A DNA stretch of 64,000 bases from an uncultured Alphaproteobacteria bacterium. GTDB lineage: Bacteria > Pseudomonadota > Alphaproteobacteria > Puniceispirillales > UBA1172. Below the pieces are notes generated by a model. The model searched no databases. It saw nothing but the letters and a program-made list of their open reading frames with translations, and was not told the DNA's origin. This document shows positions 1 to 9,681 of the stretch, in pieces. The first letter of the stretch is position 1, and each line of letters begins with the position of its first letter. Location: positions 2,135,501 to 2,199,500 of the forward strand of contig OY288107.1 in NCBI GenBank assembly GCA_958431225.1, in the 5' to 3' direction. Both the position numbers and the translations under genes were made by a program.

Positions 1-409
1 AGGTTTTTGGCTTTTCTTTGGAAAGAATAAACATAAATTCAAAGCAATTCGTATAAGCGTTTGAACGCATAAATGGTGTGTTTTTTTTCTGATAAATCAT
101 GACATCATGGATGGTAAATCCAATATCTCTGGCGAGCAAAGCTTGTTCAAAACTAACCAAGCTTCGCCCGCCATTGATTTTATCCCCAACCACCCAAACC
201 ACTACGCCACCGGGACAAGTGACTCGGAATAATCCGGCAAGAATGGCTTCGGCATCAAATTCATAGCCATCGTAATTTCGCAAATTTTCATACGGCGGAC
301 TGGTGACCGTCAAATCAACACAATCGGACGGCATTGATTCGCGCATGAAATCTACGGCATTAGCAACATAGAATGAATTTTTTTGCACAATAGGGAAACC
401 TCGCTTCAT
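1..409 (-). CDS. Site-specific DNA methyltransferase, N-terminal part (cut by window edge)
   Basis: Reading the minus strand from an ATG at 409 gives about 136 residues open to the window edge. The segment contains T-S-P-P-Y followed by E-N-L-R-N-Y, the catalytic motif IV of amino-methyltransferases that modify cytosine N4 or adenine N6, and a later hydrophobic P-G-G-V-V-V-W-V-V-G-D strand typical of the same fold. Motif IV near the N-terminus suggests the beta-type motif order; the SAM-binding motif would then lie beyond the edge. The recA stop TAA and this ATG share one base (TAATG), so translation is probably coupled to recA. An alternative GTG start lies a few codons in. Target sequence and any partner restriction enzyme cannot be seen. 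Confidence 0.82.
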   Translation of the reverse strand, partial: MKRGFPIVQKNSFYVANAVDFMRESMPSDCVDLTVTSPPYENLRNYDGYEFDAEAILAGLFRVTCPGGVVVWVVGDKINGGRSLVSFEQALLARDIGFTIHDVMIYQKKNTPFMRSNAYTNCFEFMFILSKEKPKT

Positions 410-1572
410 TATTCGGATGCAGAATCAGAATCAGTATCCGCATCCGCATCTGTGTCCGCATCGTCAGTTTTGCTGTCATCGGCTTTGCTGTCGGCGGGGG
501 CTTCTAGCATGACGCTTTCGAATAGCCCGGCATTTTGGCGTAGGGCGTGTTCTACCTCGTTGGCGATTTCGGGGTTTTCTGTCATGAAGTGTTTGGCGTT
601 TTCGCGTCCTTGTCCGATGCGTTGGTCTTTGTATGAAAACCATGAACCCGATTTTTCGATGAGGTTTGCCGCGACGCCTAAATCAATCAGCTCGCCGGTT
701 TTGGATATGCCTTCGCCGTACATAATGTCAAATTCGGCTTGGCGGAAGGGTGCGGCGACTTTGTTTTTTATGATTTTTACGCGGGTTTGGTTGCCTATCA
801 CCTCGTCTTTGTCTTTGATGGCACCGATGCGGCGGATATCTAGACGTACGGAGGCGTAGAATTTTAGCGCGTTGCCGCCAGTGGTGGTTTCGGGGCTACC
901 GAACATGACGCCGATTTTTAGGCGTATCTGATTGATGAAAATCACCATGCAGTTTGATTTGGCGATGGTTGCCGTCAATTTGCGTAAGGCTTGGGACATC
1001 AGGCGGGCTTGCAAGCCTACATGCGCATCCCCCATCTCGCCTTCTAATTCAGCACGCGGGACTAGTGCCGCTACCGAATCAACCACCACCACATCTACGG
1101 AGGTGGAGCGCACTAGCGTGTCGGCGATTTCTAGGGCTTGTTCGCCGCTATCGGGTTGTGAGATTAGCAATTCGTCCAAATCCACCCCCAATTTGCGCGC
1201 ATAGCCCGGGTCAAGGGCGTGTTCGGCATCAACAAAGGCGCAGACACCGCCGGCTTTTTGCGCTTCGGCTACGGCGTGGAGGGCTAGTGTGGTTTTGCCC
1301 GATGATTCGGGTCCGTATATTTCAACGATGCGTCCCCGTGGCAAACCGCCAATGCCGAGGGCGATATCAAGCCCTAGCGAGCCTGTTGAGATGGCCTCAA
1401 CATCCGCCATGGTATCGCTCTGCCCTAGTTTCATCACCGAACCTTTGCCGAAGGCTTTTTCAATCTGCCCGATGGCGGCTTCAAGTGCTTGTAGCTTTTC
1501 TTTGTTGGGGCTGTTCATAGGGATTACTCTGCTTTCTTGGTTTTCGTTGGTTGGTTTTACTACTGCTGACAT
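409..1572 (-). CDS. recA: RecA recombinase
   Basis: 387 residues. RecA forms ATP-dependent filaments on single-stranded DNA, drives strand exchange and activates LexA self-cleavage. Visible landmarks are the N-terminal helix region starting near residue 24, the Walker A motif GPESSGKT at residues 87-94, the [15 protein letters not shown] strand, and the conserved [19 protein letters not shown] stretch around L2. The chosen ATG has a good Shine-Dalgarno (AAGGAG) nearby; a start at Met19 is possible but has no comparable site. The C-terminal tail is unusually rich in Asp and Ser, repeating T-D-A-D-type units. A LexA box overlaps the predicted promoter. A DNA methyltransferase follows with a one-base overlap. 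Confidence 0.98.
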   Translation of the reverse strand: MSAVVKPTNENQESRVIPMNSPNKEKLQALEAAIGQIEKAFGKGSVMKLGQSDTMADVEAISTGSLGLDIALGIGGLPRGRIVEIYGPESSGKTTLALHAVAEAQKAGGVCAFVDAEHALDPGYARKLGVDLDELLISQPDSGEQALEIADTLVRSTSVDVVVVDSVAALVPRAELEGEMGDAHVGLQARLMSQALRKLTATIAKSNCMVIFINQIRLKIGVMFGSPETTTGGNALKFYASVRLDIRRIGAIKDKDEVIGNQTRVKIIKNKVAAPFRQAEFDIMYGEGISKTGELIDLGVAANLIEKSGSWFSYKDQRIGQGRENAKHFMTENPEIANEVEHALRQNAGLFESVMLEAPADSKADDSKTDDADTDADADTDSDSASE

Positions 1573-1645
1573 GGTCTGTCTCCTTTTCTGGCATGATACG
1601 AGGCTAGTGACAATAATTTTCTAGCCCCAATGTGTTGATGGATGC

Positions 1646-1675
1646 AGTATGTTCACATAATGTTCTAGGTTGCAA
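1646..1675 (-). promoter_or_regulatory. Predicted recA promoter
   Basis: On the minus strand, TTGCAA (1675-1670) is followed after 18 bases by CATACT (1651-1646), a five-of-six match to a sigma-70 -10 box. The start codon of recA lies about 75 bases downstream. The LexA box sits inside the spacer and touches the -10 element, the right place for repression. Confidence 0.6.
1651..1665. promoter_or_regulatory. LexA (SOS) box of alphaproteobacterial type
   Basis: The sequence is GTTC-ACATAAT-GTTC on the plus strand, read as GAAC-N7-GAAC in the direction of recA. This direct-repeat form is the known LexA operator of Rhizobium and Rhodobacter relatives and differs from the palindromic CTG-N10-CAG box of gammaproteobacteria. 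It lies between the predicted -35 and -10 elements of recA. Confidence 0.85.
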
Positions 1676-1722
1676 GCATTATTTTCACCTTTTGTTCCTT
1701 TTTTTTGGATTAGGCATCCCCC

Positions 1723-2196
1723 TCAATCATCACGATGGCTTTTTTCCTTGCGTTCGTGGCGTTCTTGGGCGTCTAGCGTCATGGATGCAATCGGGCGCGC
1801 ATCTAGGCGTTTTAATGAAATCGGCTCATCGGTTTCTTCGCAATAGCCATAGCTGCCGTCTTCAATACGCCTCAATGCTGCTTCAATTTTGGCGAGTAGT
1901 TTGCGTTCGCGGTCGCGGGCGCGCAATAATAAGGACGCATCGCTTTCTATTTGGGCGCGGTCGGCAATGTCGGGCATTTGTAGGTTTTCTTCGGATAGGT
2001 TGGTGAGGGTTTCGGATGCGCCCGACAATAAATCTTGCTTCCATTGGACTAATTTTTGGCGAAAATATTCCACCTGCAGCGGGTTCATAAATTCCTCGCT
2101 TTCCGATGGTTTATAGCCCGCCGGCAAAAGCACGCGCCCATCAGCCGATTGCTTTTGGTTTTTGGCGGTGGTTTTCTTTGTGGTTTTCGTTGCCAT
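1723..2196 (-). CDS. dksA: RNA polymerase-binding transcription factor DksA
   Basis: 157 residues from the ATG at 2196 (a GTG lies one codon upstream). DksA binds the secondary channel of RNA polymerase and works with ppGpp in the stringent response. The protein has a basic Lys/Thr-rich N-terminus, the coiled-coil region with the D-I-A-D-R-A-Q tip typical of DksA, and the C-terminal motif YGYCEETDEPISLKRLDARP. Only one of the four zinc-binding cysteines of E. coli DksA remains, as is usual in alphaproteobacterial homologues. It lies upstream of recA on the same strand with about 150 bases between, which hold the recA promoter. Confidence 0.93.
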   Translation of the reverse strand: MATKTTKKTTAKNQKQSADGRVLLPAGYKPSESEEFMNPLQVEYFRQKLVQWKQDLLSGASETLTNLSEENLQMPDIADRAQIESDASLLLRARDRERKLLAKIEAALRRIEDGSYGYCEETDEPISLKRLDARPIASMTLDAQERHERKEKSHRDD

Positions 2197-2304
2197 CACT
2201 TGCCCCTAAATTGCACGGCAGAATATAGGTAGCGCGCCCGCCGAAAGCAAGTGCCTAAATTTTCGGGGTTGCTTTTCGTGTGGTGAGGCTTCATATCTTG
2301 CCCT

Positions 2305-3351
2305 ATGAGTATTCGTAGTTTTCCCGATAGCCACCCCCCTACCCCGCGCCACGCCAAGCTGGGAATTCTGTTAGTCAATCTCGGTAGCCCTGATGATACT
2401 AGCGTTAAAGCATTGCGGCGGTATTTGCGTGAATTTTTGTCGGATGCCCGTGTTATTGAATTGCCGCGGTTTTGGTGGTGGTTGATTCTTAATTTCATTG
2501 TGTTGCGGCGGCGTCCGGCGAAATCGTCGGCGGCGTATGCGCGGATTTGGCTTGCCGAGGTAGATGGGGATGCGGATGGTGCGCCTTTGCGGAAATATAC
2601 AACTAGCCAAGCCGAACAACTGCACCAGATGTTAGCGGATGAACATGATTCGGCGCATTTCGTGGTGGATTGGGCGATGCGTTATGGCAAGCCGTCTATC
2701 CCTGAACGTTTGGGCGCATTGCAAGCGGCGGGGTGTAATCGTCTGCTGATTCTGCCCCTTTATCCGCAATACGCCGCCGCCACCACCGCTAGCGTCCAAG
2801 ATGCTGTGTTCCAATGGATGCTGAAACAGCGTTGGCAGCCGTCTTTGCGTTTTGTTGCCCCGTGGCACGACCATCCCGCCTATATTCAAGCCCTCACCGC
2901 CAGTATCCGCAAGCAATTCAAAAATACCCGCCCCGATGCCCTGCTGCTGTCATTTCACGGCATCCCGCAACGTTATTTCACCCAAGGCGACCCTTATCAT
3001 TGCCATGCTATGAAAACCGCGCGGCTTTTGAGCGAATCTCTGGGTTGGGAGGAGGTGCGCATTGAAGTCGCCTTTCAGTCGCGTTTTGGGCGTGAGGAAT
3101 GGATTAAACCTTATACCGATGAGGTCATAGAATCCCTCGCCAAAGACGGCGTGAAACATTTAGCCATCATCGCCCCGGGGTTTAGTGTGGATTGCCTTGA
3201 AACTTTGGAAGAATTGAATATAGAGGGGCGCGCGGCGTTTTTGCGGGCGGGGGGGGCGGAATTTACCTATATCCCCTGTCTTAATGATAGCGCCGATGGC
3301 ATGCGCCTGATTAAAATTTTGGTGGATGAAAATAGCGGGGGGTGGCTTTAA
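2305..3351 (+). CDS. hemH: Ferrochelatase
   Basis: 348 residues. Inserts ferrous iron into protoporphyrin IX, the last step of protoheme synthesis, at the cytoplasmic membrane face. Family features: the opening GILLVNLGSPD, the DWAMRYGKPSI segment, the LLSFHGIPQRYFTQGDPY motif with the active-site His near residue 218, and the DCLETLEELNIEGR segment near the C-terminus with the conserved Glu cluster. The length is normal for bacterial ferrochelatases. It is divergent from dksA across a short gap and is followed 32 bases later by tRNA-Gly on the same strand. Confidence 0.96.
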   Translation: MSIRSFPDSHPPTPRHAKLGILLVNLGSPDDTSVKALRRYLREFLSDARVIELPRFWWWLILNFIVLRRRPAKSSAAYARIWLAEVDGDADGAPLRKYTTSQAEQLHQMLADEHDSAHFVVDWAMRYGKPSIPERLGALQAAGCNRLLILPLYPQYAAATTASVQDAVFQWMLKQRWQPSLRFVAPWHDHPAYIQALTASIRKQFKNTRPDALLLSFHGIPQRYFTQGDPYHCHAMKTARLLSESLGWEEVRIEVAFQSRFGREEWIKPYTDEVIESLAKDGVKHLAIIAPGFSVDCLETLEELNIEGRAAFLRAGGAEFTYIPCLNDSADGMRLIKILVDENSGGWL

Positions 3352-3383
3352 GCGTGAAACCCTGTTATAGAATCTGCTGTGAT

Positions 3384-3457
3384 GCGGTCGTGGTGTAGTG
3401 GTAGCACAAGAGCCTTCCAAGCTCTTAGGGCCAGTTCGAGTCTGGTCGACCGCTCCA
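3384..3457 (+). tRNA. tRNA-Gly (anticodon TCC)
   Basis: 74 bases with an encoded CCA end. The acceptor arm GCGGTCG pairs fully with CGACCGC, the discriminator base is T, and the anticodon stem AGAGC/GCTCT closes a loop reading CTTCCAA with anticodon TCC. The T arm holds GTTCGAGTC. A TATAGA sequence at 3366-3371 may be its -10 element. The 3' end lies only two bases before the stop codon of the convergent lldD-type gene. Confidence 0.95.
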
Positions 3458-3459
3458 TT

Positions 3460-4599
3460 TTAAGACAATAAAATATCCGCACCGACTTTCGCTAGGTTTT
3501 TCTCACCGCATAGCCCTAGCGTTGTATCAAGTTCTTTGTGAATCAGCTCCAGTGCTTTCGTCACCCCGGCACCGCCCCCTGCCCCTAGCCCATAGAGATA
3601 GGCGCGTCCAATCAATGTGCCTTTTGCCCCCAACGCCACCGCCCGCAACACATCCTGCCCTGAACGAATACCGCTATCTAGCCAGACATCGGTGGTCTTG
3701 CCGATGGCATCAACAATCTGTGGCAACATGGCGATGGTGGATGAGGTGCCGTCTAATTGCCGCCCGCCGTGATTGCTCACCACCACCGCATCTACGCCGA
3801 TATTGGCGGCGGCTTTGGCGTCTTCAACGTCCAAGATGCCTTTGATGATGAACGCACCATCCCATGCTTTGCGAATCGCCGCTACATCATCCCAATTCAA
3901 CGTTGTGTCAAATTGGTCAGCCGTCCATGATGCCAATGAGCGCATATCATCCACGCCCTCAACATGCCCGACTATATTGCGGAATTCGCGGCGTTTTGTT
4001 GTCAGCATATTCATGCACCAAGCCGGTTTTGTCATCATATTGATGATATTCCCCATGGTCAGGCGGGGCGGGGCGGACAGCCCGTTTTTGATATCCTTAT
4101 GGCGTTGCCCCATCAGCTGCAGGTCTAGCGTCAGCATCAGTGCCGAACATTTTGCCGCTTTCGCACGGGCGATGAGGCGGCGGACAAAATCGCGGTCGCG
4201 CATGACGTAAAGCTGAAACCAAAAAGGCGTGTCGGTGGCTTCGGCGACATCCTCAATGGAACAAATCGCTAAGGTGGAAAGCGTGAATGGCACACCAAAA
4301 TCCGCCGCCGCTTTGGCCGCTAAAATCTCACCATCAGCATATTGCATGCCGGCAAAACCCGTGGGGGCTAGTGCCACCGGCATCGGTAGCATCTGCCCCA
4401 ACATCGGCATTTGCGTAGAACGCCCGCTTACATCCACCGCGACTTTTTGCCGAAATTTGAGCCGGGCGAAATCATCCTCATTGGCGTGGTAAGTCGCCTC
4501 GCTCCACGAACCGCTATCCACATAATCATAAAACATACGCGGCACACGGCGGCGGTGCATTTGGCGTAAATCTTCAATACACGTGGCGAGTTGCATCAT
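3460..4599 (-). CDS. lldD: FMN-dependent alpha-hydroxy acid dehydrogenase (L-lactate dehydrogenase type)
   Basis: 379 residues of the LldD/glycolate oxidase family, TIM-barrel flavoproteins that oxidise L-2-hydroxy acids such as lactate and pass electrons to the respiratory chain. Visible family landmarks are the PRMFYDYVDSGSWSE opening, PMPVALAPTGFAGM, the FQLYVMRDRD strand, KGILDVEDA, the catalytic SNHGGRQLDG motif with its His near residue 276, and the LDSGIRSGQDVLRAVALGAKG phosphate-binding segment. Length matches LldD (about 380). Two ATG codons stand in tandem at the start. Substrate is not fixed by the sequence; lactate is the default assignment. Confidence 0.88.
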   Translation of the reverse strand: MMQLATCIEDLRQMHRRRVPRMFYDYVDSGSWSEATYHANEDDFARLKFRQKVAVDVSGRSTQMPMLGQMLPMPVALAPTGFAGMQYADGEILAAKAAADFGVPFTLSTLAICSIEDVAEATDTPFWFQLYVMRDRDFVRRLIARAKAAKCSALMLTLDLQLMGQRHKDIKNGLSAPPRLTMGNIINMMTKPAWCMNMLTTKRREFRNIVGHVEGVDDMRSLASWTADQFDTTLNWDDVAAIRKAWDGAFIIKGILDVEDAKAAANIGVDAVVVSNHGGRQLDGTSSTIAMLPQIVDAIGKTTDVWLDSGIRSGQDVLRAVALGAKGTLIGRAYLYGLGAGGGAGVTKALELIHKELDTTLGLCGEKNLAKVGADILLS

Positions 4600-4755
4600 A
4601 TCCCTCTCAATTCCCCCTCAATTCATCCGCAATAATAGCGGCAATTAGGGCGGTGTCGTCAAGGTTAAAAGTTAATGGGAGGCGCATATCTAATGCGATA
4701 AAGATAAAGCAAAACCTTGCTATTCCAAATTGTTTGGCTATGATGGCACGGATTT

Positions 4756-5487
4756 ATGTCAAGCATAGAGGACACGAAACCCTTGCAGATTATCAAAGCT
4801 TATAGCATCCATCTCTTTACCGCCATCGGTTCGGTGCTTGCCATGCTTGCCATTTTGGAAGCGGCGAAAGCCGATTGGGATGCTATGTTTTTCTGGTTGC
4901 TGATGGCGTTGATTGTTGATGGCATTGATGGGCCTTTGGCGCGCAAATTTGCTGTGTTGGATTATGCCAAGCGTATTGATGGTATTTTGCTTGATCTGAT
5001 TATTGATTATTTGACTTATGTGTTTATCCCGGCTTTTGCTTTGTTTCAAAGCGGGTTGCTGACCGGGTGGACCGGGTGGTTTTCTACGCTGATTATTACC
5101 TTTGCGAGTGCGCTTTATTTTGCTGATACGCGCATGAAAACCACCGATAAATCATTTTCAGGCTTTCCCGGCTGTTGGAATATGGTGGTGTTGGTGCTGT
5201 TTGCATGGCAGCCGAATTTTTGGGTCATCACTGGCATTTGCAGCGTTTTGGCGGTAGCGATGTTTGTGCCGGTGCGGTTTATCCATCCGGTGCGGACGCA
5301 ACGTTGGCGGCTGGTTTCTTTGCCGATGACTTTGCTTTGGGTTGGCTTTGCTACATGGGCGACGCTTGATCAGTTCAATCTTAATGCGTTGACGCAATGG
5401 GGGTTGATTTTGACTTCGGCTTATTTGTTGTTGGCGGGGGTGGCGCAGATGTTGATTCCTGCCTCCCATTCCGACAGCACGGCTTGA
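4756..5487 (+). CDS. pcs: Phosphatidylcholine synthase
   Basis: 243 residues, an integral membrane CDP-alcohol phosphatidyltransferase with about eight hydrophobic segments. Pcs condenses CDP-diacylglycerol with choline to make phosphatidylcholine in one step. The signature DGIDGPLAR, followed by GILLDLIID, matches the modified CDP-alcohol phosphotransferase motif of Pcs (DG..DG..AR, then G...D...D). The enzyme is best known from alphaproteobacteria and a few pathogens and implies choline uptake. Its last 67 bases overlap the 3' end of the convergent queG gene, an unusually long antiparallel overlap. Confidence 0.9.
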   Translation: MSSIEDTKPLQIIKAYSIHLFTAIGSVLAMLAILEAAKADWDAMFFWLLMALIVDGIDGPLARKFAVLDYAKRIDGILLDLIIDYLTYVFIPAFALFQSGLLTGWTGWFSTLIITFASALYFADTRMKTTDKSFSGFPGCWNMVVLVLFAWQPNFWVITGICSVLAVAMFVPVRFIHPVRTQRWRLVSLPMTLLWVGFATWATLDQFNLNALTQWGLILTSAYLLLAGVAQMLIPASHSDSTA

Positions 5488-6563
5488 TCCGATTCGTTGG
5501 CTTTGCTTGCTAGTGCGGTAAATTCCGGCGCATCCATGAGGCGCGCGCACGCCCAAATCGCGCTCGCCCGCACGACGCTATGTTCGGATTTGAGATGCGG
5601 TTTGATATGTGCCACTAAATCCCCCGCCCCGCTATTGCCGGCGGCGATGAGCACATTACGCAAAAAACGTTTATAGCCACTGCGTTTGATGGAAGTGCCT
5701 TGGGTTAGTTTGCGGAATCCTGCCTCATTTAATTGCAATAAATCGCTTAAATCTGGTAGGGTTAGTGCGTCTTTTGCCGTTAATTTCGCTTCACTGGCTT
5801 GCTGGGCAAAGCGATTCCATGGGCAGACGGCTAGGCAATCATCACAGCCAAAAATGCGGTTGCCTATATCTATGCGGAATTCGTGCGGGATGATGCCGTC
5901 ATATTCAATGGTCAGATACGAAATGCACCGCCTTGCGTCTAATTGATACGGGGCGGGGAAGGCGTTGGTGGGGCAGATATCTAGGCACCTACGGCAACTC
6001 CCGCAATGGTCGTGTTCCGGGGCGGATAGGGGCAGGTCAGCACTGGTTAAAATGACGCCGATAAATAGCCATGAGCCGAATTCGCGCGATACTAAATTGG
6101 TGTGTTTGCCTTGCCACCCTAGCCCGGCTTTGGCGGCGAGGGGTTTTTCCATCAAAGGGGCGGTATCCACGAACACCTTGACCTCCACGCCGCTTTCTTT
6201 GGTTAATATGGATGCTAGTTGTTTCAATTTGCCCTTGATGATGTCGTGATAGTCGCGTCCTCTGGCATAGACGGATATATTGCCTTTGGTGGTGGCATCT
6301 AGCGCATCTAGGGGGTCGTGATCTGGGGCGTAGTTCATCCCCAACACCACCGCCGAACGTGCGGTTTGCCACATGGCTTGGGGGGCGGCACGGCGGCTTT
6401 TGGTGTCGGCTAGCCATGTCATATCGCCGTGATAGCCGGCGCGCAAAAATGCCTCTAACCCTGCCCCCAATTCCGCATCCGCCTTGGTGCTTGCTACGCC
6501 TAGCACGGCAAAGCCTTCCTTGCTGGCACGTTGGTTTAGACGGGTCAGGAAATCAGTTTGCAT
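5421..6563 (-). CDS. queG: Epoxyqueuosine reductase QueG
   Basis: 380 residues from the ATG at 6563, which overlaps the end of tgt by 11 bases; a longer reading frame to 6629 lacks family similarity in its first residues. QueG reduces epoxyqueuosine in tRNA to queuosine using cobalamin and two 4Fe-4S clusters. Visible: an N-terminal flavin-reductase-like region with [14 protein letters not shown], the first ferredoxin motif [15 protein letters not shown], the second [13 protein letters not shown], and a C-terminal HEAT-like helical part. It is the last gene of the queA-tgt-queG set, so the three enzymes of late queuosine synthesis are co-expressed. Confidence 0.95.
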   Translation of the reverse strand: MQTDFLTRLNQRASKEGFAVLGVASTKADAELGAGLEAFLRAGYHGDMTWLADTKSRRAAPQAMWQTARSAVVLGMNYAPDHDPLDALDATTKGNISVYARGRDYHDIIKGKLKQLASILTKESGVEVKVFVDTAPLMEKPLAAKAGLGWQGKHTNLVSREFGSWLFIGVILTSADLPLSAPEHDHCGSCRRCLDICPTNAFPAPYQLDARRCISYLTIEYDGIIPHEFRIDIGNRIFGCDDCLAVCPWNRFAQQASEAKLTAKDALTLPDLSDLLQLNEAGFRKLTQGTSIKRSGYKRFLRNVLIAAGNSGAGDLVAHIKPHLKSEHSVVRASAIWACARLMDAPEFTALASKANESDQAVLSEWEAGINICATPANNK

Positions 6564-7674
6564 CAATATCACCTTGTGCGTATTCGGCGGCGAAATTTTG
6601 TGCGAAATCGGCGAAACTGCCGGCTTCAATGGCTTGGCGCATCCCTGCCATCAGCTGTTGATAATAGGTGAGGTTGTGGCGGGTTAATAACATTAAACCT
6701 AGCACCTCATCGGCTTTGAAAAGATGGTGCAGATAGGCACGGCTATGATGCGTGCAGGTATAACATCTACATTCCGCATCCAAGGGGCGTGGGTCATCGG
6801 CGTGGCGGGCGTTTTTGAGATTCACCGTCCCCCGCCGTGTAAAGCCCTGTCCGGTGCGTCCCGAACGTGTCGGCAGGACGCAATCAAACATATCTATCCC
6901 CCGTGCCACCGCCCCGATGAGATCATCAGGCTTGCCCACCCCCATGAGATAGCGGGGTTTATCGGCTGGCATCAGGGGCGTGGTGGCATCAAGCGTCGTG
7001 AACATAGCATCCTGCCCCTCACCCACCGCCAAACCGCCCACGGCGTAGCCTTCAAAATCCATGGCGTTAAGGCGTTCCACCGATTCGCTGCGTAAATCGG
7101 TATAAATGCTCCCCTGCACGATGCCGAACTGCCCATAGCCCGCCCGGGGCGTGAAAGCCTGCCGACAACGCGCCGCCCAATCCATGGACAGACGCATAGA
7201 CACCGCCGCCGCTTTATGCGTTGCCGGAAACGGCGTGCATTCGTCAAACGCCATGCTAATCGTGGCATCAAGCATTTTTTGAATTTCGGTGGAAATTTCG
7301 GGCGTTAGGCGGTGTTCTGAGCCGTCCAAATGCGAACGGAACGTCACGCCATCTTTATCTATTTTGCGCAAATCGCCTAGCGACATCACCTGAAACCCGC
7401 CCGAATCGGTGAGCAAAGGTCCATCCCAGCCCATCAGCTTCCGCACCCCGCCTAGCCCTTCCACACGTTCCGCCCCGGGACGCAACATTAAATGGTAGGT
7501 ATTGGCGAGGATAATTTCCGCCCCGGTTGCCCAAATATCTTCAATGCTCATGGCTTTGACCGACGCCGCCGTGCCGACTGGCATAAAGACGGGCGTTTCA
7601 ATATCACCATGCGCGGTTTTCAACACCCCCCGCCTTGCCCCGCCATCAGTGGTTTTCAGGGTAAAATTAAACAT
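6553..7674 (-). CDS. tgt: tRNA-guanine transglycosylase
   Basis: 373 residues. Exchanges guanine-34 for preQ1 in the GUN anticodons of Asp, Asn, His and Tyr tRNAs. Landmarks include [15 protein letters not shown], the substrate-binding Asp in [13 protein letters not shown], the GLAVGEGQ loop, the nucleophile region [15 protein letters not shown], and the zinc site [17 protein letters not shown] (C-x-C-x-x-C...H). Length is normal for bacterial Tgt. Its start overlaps the end of queA by 8 bases and its end overlaps queG by 11, consistent with translational coupling. Confidence 0.97.
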   Translation of the reverse strand: MFNFTLKTTDGGARRGVLKTAHGDIETPVFMPVGTAASVKAMSIEDIWATGAEIILANTYHLMLRPGAERVEGLGGVRKLMGWDGPLLTDSGGFQVMSLGDLRKIDKDGVTFRSHLDGSEHRLTPEISTEIQKMLDATISMAFDECTPFPATHKAAAVSMRLSMDWAARCRQAFTPRAGYGQFGIVQGSIYTDLRSESVERLNAMDFEGYAVGGLAVGEGQDAMFTTLDATTPLMPADKPRYLMGVGKPDDLIGAVARGIDMFDCVLPTRSGRTGQGFTRRGTVNLKNARHADDPRPLDAECRCYTCTHHSRAYLHHLFKADEVLGLMLLTRHNLTYYQQLMAGMRQAIEAGSFADFAQNFAAEYAQGDIDAN

Positions 7675-8704
7675 CGCATCGTTCCATCAAACACGCATCG
7701 CCGTAGGAAAAAAACCGATAGCCATTTTCCAAGGCATATTGATACCCCGCCCGAACATGCGCCGCGCCCGCAAAAGCATACACCAACATCAATAGCGTTG
7801 ATTTTGGCAAGTGAAAATTCGTCATCAGCACATCCACCACGTTGAATTTGAACCCGGGCAGGATAAATAAATCGGTCTCGCCTTGATAGGCTTGAATGCG
7901 TCCGCCTGCCTGCCAACATGACTCCAACAAACGCAAACACGTCGTCCCCACTGCCACAACCCGCCCGCCTCTTGCATGGCAGGCGTTGATGGCTTCGGCT
8001 GATTCGGCGGAAATCGCGCCCCATTCTTTGTGCATGATATGGTCGTTTGGGTTGTCGCTCTTGACCGGCAGGAATGTGCCGGCGCCGACATGCAGGGTGA
8101 TTTCGGTGATGGCAAGCCCCCGCTTTTTGATGGCGTCTAGCAAATCCGCGTCAAAATGCAGGCTCGCGGTGGGGGCGGCGACTGCGCCTTCGTGGCGGGC
8201 GAACATGGTTTGGTAGTCGCGCGCATCGGTAGATTCGGCACCATTGGGGCGCGCGATATAGGGCGGTAGGGGCATGGTGCCGTGCTTATGTAGGGCTTCC
8301 ATCAATGCCACGCCCCCACGATTAAAGCGCAATTTGCGGATGCCGTCCGTGCCTAGCTCAATCACCTCAGCCGAAAAATCCCCGCCCAAATCCACCGCAT
8401 CGCCGAGGCGCAATTTCTTGGCAGGTTTGGCGAAAACTTGCCATTCGGCATCACTGACTTGCTGATGGAGCGTGATGGATATGGTCGCCGCCCCCCGCTT
8501 GCCGATGAGCCTTGCCGGAATCACTTTGGTGTTATTCACCACCAATAGATCATCAGCGTTAAGGAGGGCGGGTAAATCCATCACCCTTGCATCGCTGACC
8601 TCCCCTGCCATTAGGTTGAGCAAACGCGCGCTATGGCGCGGGGTTGCCGGGTGGTGCGCGATTGCCGAGGCGGGCAATTCATAATCAAAATCGGTTAGTT
8701 TCAT
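7667..8704 (-). CDS. queA: S-adenosylmethionine:tRNA ribosyltransferase-isomerase QueA
   Basis: 345 residues. Transfers and isomerises the ribosyl part of SAM onto preQ1-modified tRNA to give epoxyqueuosine. The protein opens with [18 protein letters not shown], contains [17 protein letters not shown], the RYQTMFA-like [22 protein letters not shown] core, [13 protein letters not shown], and ends with [18 protein letters not shown], all standard QueA motifs. It overlaps kdsD upstream by ATGA and tgt downstream by 8 bases. Confidence 0.97.
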   Translation of the reverse strand: MKLTDFDYELPASAIAHHPATPRHSARLLNLMAGEVSDARVMDLPALLNADDLLVVNNTKVIPARLIGKRGAATISITLHQQVSDAEWQVFAKPAKKLRLGDAVDLGGDFSAEVIELGTDGIRKLRFNRGGVALMEALHKHGTMPLPPYIARPNGAESTDARDYQTMFARHEGAVAAPTASLHFDADLLDAIKKRGLAITEITLHVGAGTFLPVKSDNPNDHIMHKEWGAISAESAEAINACHARGGRVVAVGTTCLRLLESCWQAGGRIQAYQGETDLFILPGFKFNVVDVLMTNFHLPKSTLLMLVYAFAGAAHVRAGYQYALENGYRFFSYGDACLMERCDV

Positions 8705-9681
8705 GGTGCCGGTTGGAAAATCTGCACGACTCCAACTACGTTTTGCGTGGCGCTTTGCGTCTCATCTAGCACCACTAGGCACTGCACCCGTGCTTCTTGC
8801 ATTTTGGCTTCGGCATCTGCCATGCGGGTATTGGGCGTGGTGGTTAGGGGGTTCGGCGACATCACATGTTTGGCTTTGGTCTTGGCGAGGTCAGTTTGCG
8901 CACCCAAAGCACGGCGCAAATCGCCATCGCTAATCAGCCCCTCTAATTGCCCAGCCGTGCCGACTAGTGCCACCCCTAGCCGTGCTTCGTTCATTTTTAA
9001 AATCACTTCGGGCATCAGCGTATCCGGGGCTACGAACGGCAGATTTTTCGTAATCATCTGGTCGCTGACCCTTGCCAATAGCCGTTTGCCTAGCGCACCG
9101 CCGGGATGCGTGGCGGCGAAATCCTCAACCTTAAACCCCCGCTTTTCCATGAGCGCAATCGCCAGCGCATCCCCCATGACTAGGCTCGTTATCCCTGATG
9201 TGGTGGGGGCTAGATTTAACGGACACGCCTCCCTATCCACCGAAATATCCAGCACGATATCGGCATAGCGGGCAAGGCTCGAATCCATATTGCCGGTGAA
9301 GGCGATGCTGGGGGTATTGATGCGTTCAAAGGCGGGGATGAGGCGAATCAGCTCTTCCGTCTCCCCCGAATAGGAAATGAGAATCAGCACATCAGCCGCG
9401 CGCACCCGCCCTAAATCGCCGTGAATCGCCTCGGCAGGGTGCAGGAAAATGCTCGGGGTGCCGGTGGAGGCAAAAGTAGAGGAAATTTTCTGCCCAAAAA
9501 GCCCCGATTTCCCCATACCGCACACAATCACCTGCCCCTCTGCATTCAGCATCATCTCCACGGCACTAGTGAAATCGCCGTCCAAATGGCTGATTAAGCG
9601 GTCTATCGCGGATTTATAAGTATCCGCCATCATTTTTACGCTGTTGATCATGGGGGTCAATTTAATCTGCTTTCCCCCCAT
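8701..9681 (-). CDS. kdsD: Arabinose-5-phosphate isomerase (KdsD/KpsF family)
   Basis: About 326 residues from an ATG at 9681, chosen because AGGA lies seven bases upstream and the distance to the sugar-isomerase core matches E. coli KdsD. A TTG two codons earlier and an ATG at 9651 are alternatives; all but the last overlap mobA. The enzyme converts ribulose-5-phosphate to arabinose-5-phosphate for KDO of lipopolysaccharide. Domains: SIS (about residues 35-170) with VCGMGKSGLFGQKISSTFASTGTPS and HPAEAIHGDLGRV, then two CBS domains (ISDGDLRRAL in the first). No other KDO gene is nearby, so it appears to be a passenger in this operon. Confidence 0.92.
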   Translation of the reverse strand: MGGKQIKLTPMINSVKMMADTYKSAIDRLISHLDGDFTSAVEMMLNAEGQVIVCGMGKSGLFGQKISSTFASTGTPSIFLHPAEAIHGDLGRVRAADVLILISYSGETEELIRLIPAFERINTPSIAFTGNMDSSLARYADIVLDISVDREACPLNLAPTTSGITSLVMGDALAIALMEKRGFKVEDFAATHPGGALGKRLLARVSDQMITKNLPFVAPDTLMPEVILKMNEARLGVALVGTAGQLEGLISDGDLRRALGAQTDLAKTKAKHVMSPNPLTTTPNTRMADAEAKMQEARVQCLVVLDETQSATQNVVGVVQIFQPAP

